Of a stretch of DNA of 10,560 bases, positions 6,075 through 10,560 are shown piece by piece. Position numbers and translations under genes: made by a program. The DNA lies in the NCBI GenBank assembly GCA_003224075.1, contig QHYF01000079.1:1-10560 (forward strand), in the 5' to 3' direction. How positions within the stretch are numbered: the stretch's first letter is position 1; each line of letters opens with the position of its first letter. The notes under the pieces were generated by a model. The model had not been told where the DNA came from and searched no databases. It worked only from the letters and a program-made list of their open reading frames with translations. This DNA is from Acidobacteriota bacterium. Its GTDB lineage: Bacteria; Acidobacteriota; Terriglobia; Acidiferrales; UBA7541.

Positions 6075-6485
6075 CTAACGAGGGGTGCGGGCACCAAAGT
6101 TATAAGTGTGTTGGATTCCCATTTCCATCAGGAGCTTGATCCCGATGCCGAACATGCCCGTAGGAAGAACGTCCCTGCGAACCACTTCCGCAAGGTACTC
6201 ACGGTTCAAAGAAGCCGGATCGTGCGAATACGGCATAGTGACAAATAGCCGCATCCCGACCTCATAACCAGCCTCACTGGACTGGAAATAGACTCCGGAG
6301 CGGGAGAGGCTCATCGAGCCCCGCATGTCATCAAAGTGCTCCTTGCTCGGGTCGGAAGGCCGAATGCGCATGAGCTGCGTCATCTTGCAGCGGCGACTGC
6401 CCCGGCGCTCGGCATTGGAGCGCGGCTGCTTGGGAGAACCACCTGCTGGGAGCTTCTTGGTCATCGGGTCCTGCTGGGTCGCCAT
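6075..6485 (-). CDS. PilZ-domain protein with an altered DxSxxG motif
   Basis: A 136-residue protein. The start is the ATG at 6485, with GGAGAG about 9-14 nt upstream; a TTG at 6524 would add 13 residues but has poor support. After a basic, Pro/Ser-rich N-terminal stretch (1-26), RRGSRR (27-32) supplies the RxxxR arginines. The second PilZ motif, normally [D/N]xSxxG, reads SLSRSG (59-64), with Ser in place of the acidic or amide residue. GVYFQSSEAGYEVGMRLFVT (64-83), EYLAEVVRRD (96-105) and FGIGIKL (112-118) follow the PilZ strand pattern. The family call is good; cyclic di-GMP binding is less certain because of the substitution. It is convergent with the TPR gene across the terminator and has no operon partner. 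The N-terminal extension has no recognised domain. Confidence 0.82.
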   Translation of the reverse strand: MATQQDPMTKKLPAGGSPKQPRSNAERRGSRRCKMTQLMRIRPSDPSKEHFDDMRGSMSLSRSGVYFQSSEAGYEVGMRLFVTMPYSHDPASLNREYLAEVVRRDVLPTGMFGIGIKLLMEMGIQHTYNFGARTPR

Positions 6486-6820
6486 GTAAGGGTGCTCTCC
6501 GGAGAGATGCCGCTTTTTCTCCAAAAAGAGTGTAAGCCGAGGGCGACAATCAACCTATAGCGGAAACGTACCCTCCCGGAAGTAGGCCGTTCCGTGAGAA
6601 TCGTAGTACGGAAGTACCACAAAGGAAAGACCAGGCTGTGTGGAAAAGGGCGGTGGGCCGATAGGGGACAGAAGGACTGGGGATAAGCAGTGCCAGATCT
6701 AGTATTCCGTTCTGCGTCGTTGCAGCAAGCGCACAGGTAGCTCGCAGCGCCCGGATCAGAGGGTAGGGTCGTGCGGAAACACCTTGCCAAACTCCGCGGC
6801 GCGACCGCGGCCCAACGCCA
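6486..6820. other. Intergenic region between the giant secreted protein gene and the second PilZ gene
   Basis: It should hold the PilZ promoter (minus strand) and the 3' end of the giant gene's transcript. I see no RNA gene or plausible ORF. CTATAG (minus strand, about 6559-6554) is a poor -10 candidate. CCGCGG-CGCGA-CCGCGG (6794-6810) forms a perfect 6-bp stem just past the giant gene's stop. Confidence 0.4.
6794..6810 (-). terminator. Possible weak terminator after the giant secreted protein gene
   Basis: A perfect 6-bp stem CCGCGG with a 5-nt loop, 11 nt past the TAG stop. On the minus strand it is followed by AGTTTGGC, so the T run is poor. It may act as a transcript end or 3' stabilising hairpin. 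A chance hairpin in GC-rich DNA is also possible. Confidence 0.3.
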
Positions 6821-9800
6821 CTATCTCAGGCCGTACTGGAAATAGATCACCGAGCCATCGTTTAGGGTGATGGCGTAGACGTACGTGTTGCCCGCCGCAA
6901 GATCGGCCGTAGTGATGTTGAAGATCCATTGCTGACTCGTGGGATCCCAGCGGAAAGCTGTGTCCGGGATGTCCGTTTCCACGACATCTTGAACTGAAGA
7001 CGTAGCTGTGCCCTTCAAGATCTCGATAAGGAAGAAACTCGAGACAACTCCCGGCGTGCCAATTGATATTCCATTCGCGTCACAGACGCGGAACTTAGCA
7101 GGAACCGTCCGGCGTTGTTTGAACACGCTTGGGCCAGCCGGGTCAATGGGTGGCAGGATTTGGTGACCCGCCTCGCCGTCGCAACTGGTTCCGGCCGGCG
7201 CGTATTGTACGGTTTGAGTGAGCGCGGCGGAAGTGGCTCCGCTGAAATCGGCATCGCCGCTATACACGGCGGTTAGCGAGTGCGAGCCAACGGCGAGCGT
7301 CGAAAGAGTGAGAGTCGCAACGCCCGAGGAACTAAGCGCGGCTGTCCCGAGCGCGGTTGCACCATCCCGGAAAGCAACCGTACCCGTAGGTGTGCCCACG
7401 GCCGGGGGAACCGCGGCTACTTTGGCTGTTAGCACAACGGGCTGATTCAAAAGGGACGGATTGGGCGAGGAACTCAAGGTGACGAGTGCCGTTGTGTTGG
7501 TCACTGTCTCCGTTAGCGGCGCGGAAGTGCTGCCATTAAAGTTTCCGTCGCCCACATAGACGGCCGTGATGGAGTGCGAAGCGATCGAGAGCGAGCTCGA
7601 CGTGAAAGTCGCTTGTCCTCCTGTGAGCGAGGCCGTGCCCAGCGCAGTGCCTCCATCCAGGAAGTCGACTGCCCCGGTTGGCGTGCCCGCGCCGGGAGCT
7701 ACGGCTGCAACCGTCGCTGTGAAGGTGACTGGCTGAGCGAAAGCTGCTGGATTGGCGGAAGAGGCCACGCTCGTTGAGCTTGCCGCTTTATTCACGGCTT
7801 GCGTCACAGGCGCAGACGACGCCCCATTAAAGTTGCCGTCGCCGTTGTAAACGGCCGTAACCGAATGCGAACCCACGGCTAGTGATGACGTCGTGAACGA
7901 TGCTTGCCCGTTGGTTATACCCGAAGTGCCCAGCGAAGTTGCCCCATCTTGGAAGGTGATCGTGCCTGTCAGGGAGCCAGCTCCGGGCGCAGCCGGAGCG
8001 ACCGCCGCCGAAAAGATCACGCCCTGTCCGAACACACTCGGATTCGCTGAAGAGATTGACGTTACCGTTGTTGCGCCCTTATTCACTGTTTGCGCTAACG
8101 GGGACGAGCTGCTGGGGTTAAAATTCGCATCCCCCCCATAAGGCGCGGTGATGGAGTGCGCGCCGACGGCCAGAGAAGCAGTTGTCAGCGTAGCCATGCC
8201 CAAAGAGTCAAGCGCTCCAGTGCCGAGGCTGGTTGTCCCGTCCAGAAATGTCACTGTACCGGTGGGGATGCCCGCTGGGGAACTGACTGTGGCCGTAAAG
8301 GTTACGGGCTGGCCAAAGGTGGACGGGTTCGCCGAAGAGATTGCCGTTACCGTCGTTGCGCCCTTATTCACTGTTTGTGATAAAGGGGATGAGGTGCTGG
8401 GGTTGAAATTCGTGTCCCCCCCATAAGACGCGGTGATGGAGTGTGCGCCGACAGCCAGAGAAGCCGTCGTCAGCGTAGCCATGCCCGAAGAGTCAAGCGT
8501 TCCAGTGCCCAGGCTGCTTGCCCCGTCCAGGAATGTCACTGTACCGGTCGGGATGCCCGCTGGGGAGCTGACTGTGGCGGTAAAGGTTACCGGCTGGTCA
8601 AAGGCGGACGGGTTCGCCGAAGACACCAGGGCCGTCGTCGTCGCTGGATTGATCACCGTCAACGTGGCGGCGCTCGAGGTCGCGCTGCCGGCTGAATTGC
8701 TGAACACCGCCTGGTACAGGTTGCCGTTTTGCGACAGGCTGGCCGTGAACGTCAACGTGGTTGAAGTCGCACCGGCGATATTGCTGAAGCTAACGCCTCC
8801 GTCTGTGCTCACCTGCCACTGGACTGTAGGTGCCGGAGTCCCCGTGGCTGCGGCGGTGAACGAGGCAGTCTGTCCTGCTGTGATCGTAAGGCTGGACGGC
8901 GACGTCGTCACCGCGGGCGCGACCAAGATCTGACGCACGAAGATTTGGAACGTGCCGTTTGTGACTCCTAAGTTGCTGGCTTCGGACTGGAAGGCTAATG
9001 CTGTTCGGTCGGGTGAAAAATTTGGATCGCTGCTGGAGCTATTACTTTGGACGCCGTTGGCGTCAGTGGACGCAAGGGTTACGGCGCCAGTGGCCAAATC
9101 TTTGATGAAGACCTGTTGACCGCTGCTGCCGCCGGGCACCAGGTTTGTGGCCTCGGACTCGAAGGCAACCTGCGTGCCGTCCGGTGAGAACACCGCGAGC
9201 TGGCTGGTGTTGCCATTAGCCTCGACGCCGCTGGCATCGCTCGACACGAGCGTGAGCGCACCCGTCACCAGGTCCTTGATGAAGATCTCGCGATTGCCGG
9301 TGGGCAAGAGCGAATTGAAGGCAACCTTCGAGCCATCCGGTGAAAACATGGGAAGCAAGTTCTGTCCACTGAACTCGATGCTATTGGCGTCCGTCGAAGC
9401 AAGGGTTATGCCCCCGGTTACTATATTCTTGACATAAACCTGAGCAGTGGAATTCGTTGCGCCCGGCGCGAGGTTACTAGAGAAGGATACGAACGCGACC
9501 TCTGTGCCGTCCGGGGAGAATACGGGCCAAGAGCTGCTGCCGTTGCCCTCGGCTCCGCTGGCGTCCGCCGACACTAGCATGACGGCGTTCGTTGTCAGAT
9601 CCTTGACGAAGATGTCCTGTACATGAGTTGCAGTCGGCAAGAGGTTACTGGACGAAGTATCGAAGGCCACCTTCGTTCCGTCCGGCGAAAACGCGAAATC
9701 CATGCTGTTCCCATTTCCCTGGACACCGTTCGCGTCGGCCGACTCTAGCGTGACCGTCCCCGTCGTCAGATTCTTGACGAAGATATGCGCGTTGCCGTTG

Positions 9801-10225
9801 GTGCCGCCTGACACAAGGTTGGTCGCTTCCGACTCGAAAACAACCTTTGTGCCGTCCGGCGAGAACATGCGAACCTGGCAGGAATTATTGGGATTCGTGC
9901 TAGCGTTATTTCCCGCAATGCCGCCCGCATCAGCGGACACAAACGCGACCGCGCCCGTGGTCAGGTCCTTGATATAGAGCTGCTGGAAGCCGTGGTTGGA
10001 GCTGGAAGCAAGATTGTTCGAGTTAGACCAGAACAACAGGTGCGTACCGTCAGGAGAGAAATTGGCATGGATGCTGAAGCCGTTTCCTGCGACTCCGCTG
10101 GAGTTCGTCGACACAAGCAAAGGTGCGCCCAAATTCGTGGCCGTTGCCGTGACCATCCAGGCCACTAACACGAGGGCGAACACACCAACGGCATAAGGCA
10201 GCTTGCGAGAGAAGCTGGGTACCAT
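6821..10225 (-). CDS. Giant secreted protein: seven-bladed propeller, Ig-like, five Big_3_5-type repeats, PxKF C-terminal domain
   Basis: A 1134-residue exported protein. The start is ATG 10225, with GGGAGG 5 nt upstream; a TTG at 10249 would add 8 residues. Signal peptide: SRK (6-8), hydrophobic 11-25, cleavage near TATA (26-29). Residues 35-434 carry seven repeats with the core FSPDGTxVAF (first at 56-65; the seventh is FSPDRTALAF, 403-412), typical of TolB/PD40 propellers; seven blades would close one propeller. Then an Ig-like domain (about 436-525, with VQWQVSTDGG), five Ig-like repeats of about 95 residues starting near 528, 623, 718, 813 and 910 (each NPS...PTGTVxFxDG...LAVGxHSxTAxYxGD), and a terminal domain (1010-1134) with TVPAKFRVCDANG and FRWDPTSQQWIFNI, the PxKF type common in Acidobacteriota. 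Probably extracellular or surface-bound; binding or adhesion is inferred from the folds only. No catalytic motif or sorting signal is seen. Confidence 0.9.
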   Translation of the reverse strand: MVPSFSRKLPYAVGVFALVLVAWMVTATATNLGAPLLVSTNSSGVAGNGFSIHANFSPDGTHLLFWSNSNNLASSSNHGFQQLYIKDLTTGAVAFVSADAGGIAGNNASTNPNNSCQVRMFSPDGTKVVFESEATNLVSGGTNGNAHIFVKNLTTGTVTLESADANGVQGNGNSMDFAFSPDGTKVAFDTSSSNLLPTATHVQDIFVKDLTTNAVMLVSADASGAEGNGSSSWPVFSPDGTEVAFVSFSSNLAPGATNSTAQVYVKNIVTGGITLASTDANSIEFSGQNLLPMFSPDGSKVAFNSLLPTGNREIFIKDLVTGALTLVSSDASGVEANGNTSQLAVFSPDGTQVAFESEATNLVPGGSSGQQVFIKDLATGAVTLASTDANGVQSNSSSSDPNFSPDRTALAFQSEASNLGVTNGTFQIFVRQILVAPAVTTSPSSLTITAGQTASFTAAATGTPAPTVQWQVSTDGGVSFSNIAGATSTTLTFTASLSQNGNLYQAVFSNSAGSATSSAATLTVINPATTTALVSSANPSAFDQPVTFTATVSSPAGIPTGTVTFLDGASSLGTGTLDSSGMATLTTASLAVGAHSITASYGGDTNFNPSTSSPLSQTVNKGATTVTAISSANPSTFGQPVTFTATVSSPAGIPTGTVTFLDGTTSLGTGALDSLGMATLTTASLAVGAHSITAPYGGDANFNPSSSSPLAQTVNKGATTVTSISSANPSVFGQGVIFSAAVAPAAPGAGSLTGTITFQDGATSLGTSGITNGQASFTTSSLAVGSHSVTAVYNGDGNFNGASSAPVTQAVNKAASSTSVASSANPAAFAQPVTFTATVAAVAPGAGTPTGAVDFLDGGTALGTASLTGGQATFTSSSLSIASHSITAVYVGDGNFNGSTSAPLTETVTNTTALVTLSSSPNPSLLNQPVVLTAKVAAVPPAVGTPTGTVAFRDGATALGTAALSSSGVATLTLSTLAVGSHSLTAVYSGDADFSGATSAALTQTVQYAPAGTSCDGEAGHQILPPIDPAGPSVFKQRRTVPAKFRVCDANGISIGTPGVVSSFFLIEILKGTATSSVQDVVETDIPDTAFRWDPTSQQWIFNITTADLAAGNTYVYAITLNDGSVIYFQYGLR
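8075..8644 (-). repeat. Recent tandem duplication of a 285-bp Ig-repeat unit within the giant gene
   Basis: Positions 8075-8359 and 8360-8644 are direct repeats exactly 285 bp (95 codons) apart and strongly alike at the DNA level, for example CGCCCTTATTCACTGTTTG at 8075 and again at 8360. They encode Ig repeats 2 and 1. Comparing residues 535-622 with 630-717, only about 10 of 88 differ by eye. The other three Ig repeats are clearly more divergent, so this pair is the youngest duplication or has been homogenised by gene conversion. Confidence 0.85.
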
Positions 10226-10254
10226 TGAACCCTCCCTTGACCTTGCCAATCGTT

Positions 10255-10272
10255 CGCAGGGGGACGCCTGCG
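10255..10272 (-). promoter_or_regulatory. Hairpin in the 5' leader of the giant gene
   Basis: CGCAGG, a 6-nt loop, then CCTGCG: a perfect 6-bp stem about 30 nt before the start codon. It lies just upstream of the ribosome site, where a leader hairpin could influence translation. I do not recognise it as part of a known riboswitch. Confidence 0.25.
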
Positions 10273-10326
10273 CACAAACATTGCCTGTGGGGACATCACA
10301 CGCGAGGTACCACCCGATTAACTACA

Positions 10327-10332
10327 ATTATA
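10327..10332 (-). promoter_or_regulatory. Probable -10 box for the giant secreted protein gene
   Basis: A perfect TATAAT on the minus strand within a locally AT-rich stretch (AAATTGTATAATTGTAG), about 100 nt before the start codon. The -35 position 16-18 bp upstream is CTCGCT-like, far from TTGACA, so an activator or a non-standard sigma factor may be needed. It would give a leader of roughly 95 nt including the 10255-10272 hairpin. Confidence 0.4.
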
Positions 10333-10485
10333 CAATTTAGATCGGAAGGAGCGAGAAACCGCAAACGCGTTGTCTACTAAAGGTAAACAGGAGACGCGAA
10401 GGGATAGCGAGAGGCGCCTTTTACATCGAGGACCCTCGACGGCGCGCCTGGATTGCGCCGTACGAACGTATGTGCCCCTAAACCG
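10333..10485. other. Short intergenic stretch upstream of the giant gene promoter
   Basis: Contains TCGAG-4 nt-CTCGA (10426-10439), a small perfect stem between the end of the edge gene and the giant gene. It is not followed by a T run on the minus strand. No ORF is supported. Confidence 0.35.
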
Positions 10486-10560
10486 TCACCAGTCAATTTT
10501 GTCGGGGAAAAACTCTGAAATGAGCTCTTCGTAGTAAGGAAGAATTTCTTTTTTCTTCGG
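10486..10560 (-). CDS. C-terminal 24 residues of an unidentified protein (runs off right edge)
   Basis: An open minus-strand frame enters from the right edge and ends at TGA 10488-10486. It reads PKKKEILPYYEELISEFFPD then KIDW. The composition (charged, aromatic, helix-forming EELISEFF, no rare-residue noise) looks like a real soluble protein C-terminus, and no better use of this stretch is apparent. It is too short to name a family. It would be co-directional with the giant gene, about 260 bp upstream of it. Confidence 0.5.
   Translation of the reverse strand, partial: PKKKEILPYYEELISEFFPDKIDW

Noticed and set aside
5437..6075. 212-codon minus-strand frame opposite the TPR gene
   Set aside because: It overlaps the TPR gene and its terminator; the product shows no domain pattern, and the TPR frame explains the region.
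8075..8644. Tandem repeats considered as a CRISPR or satellite array
   Set aside because: The period is 285 bp in frame, with no short repeat/spacer structure; they encode Ig-like domains.
7218..10196. Several plus-strand frames with repeated valine/alanine-rich translations
   Set aside because: They are antisense shadows of the repeats in the giant secreted protein; their likeness to one another merely mirrors those repeats.

Overview
The window looks like ordinary chromosome of an Acidobacteriota bacterium (Terriglobia / Koribacter-like), moderately GC-rich. This rests on recognised family features, not on a search. They are a PQQ alcohol dehydrogenase beside a diheme cytochrome c, an anti-sigma-like protein with a carboxypeptidase-regulatory-like C-terminus, small PilZ proteins, a short TPR protein of a type common in that phylum, and a giant secreted propeller / Ig-like / PxKF protein. 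No RNA gene, CRISPR array, insertion sequence or phage gene was found.

Layout. Positions 1-1643 (minus strand) hold a two-gene unit: a secreted diheme cytochrome c, then, overlapping by ATGA, the first 253 residues of a PQQ-dependent dehydrogenase that runs off the left edge. Together they look like a periplasmic alcohol oxidation module, the cytochrome being the probable electron acceptor. About 430 bp of non-coding DNA separates this unit from a divergent plus-strand gene (2077-2748) for an anti-sigma-like protein whose zinc-binding motif looks degraded. A possible 46-codon ORF overlaps its stop. A small PilZ gene (3120-3437) follows, then a decayed fragment (3460-3612) that resembles the C-terminal domain of the 2077 gene. 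glyA (3721-5034), encoding serine hydroxymethyltransferase, is the one clear housekeeping gene.

After about 470 bp with no convincing gene comes a TPR protein (5506-5970) closed by a strong intrinsic terminator (6000-6037). A second PilZ gene lies on the minus strand (6075-6485). The right third is one minus-strand gene (6821-10225) for a 1134-residue exported protein: signal peptide, seven SPDGT repeats (one complete propeller), one Ig-like domain, five Big_3_5-type Ig repeats and a C-terminal PxKF-type domain. The last 75 bases hold the C-terminal end of an unidentified minus-strand protein.

I see no convincing new multi-gene system. The points most worth a second look are a dispersed-repeat-like palindrome inside the signal-peptide region of the dehydrogenase, the intact-plus-broken pair of regulatory-like domains around the first PilZ gene, the altered PilZ motif in the second PilZ protein, and the recent internal duplication in the giant secreted protein.
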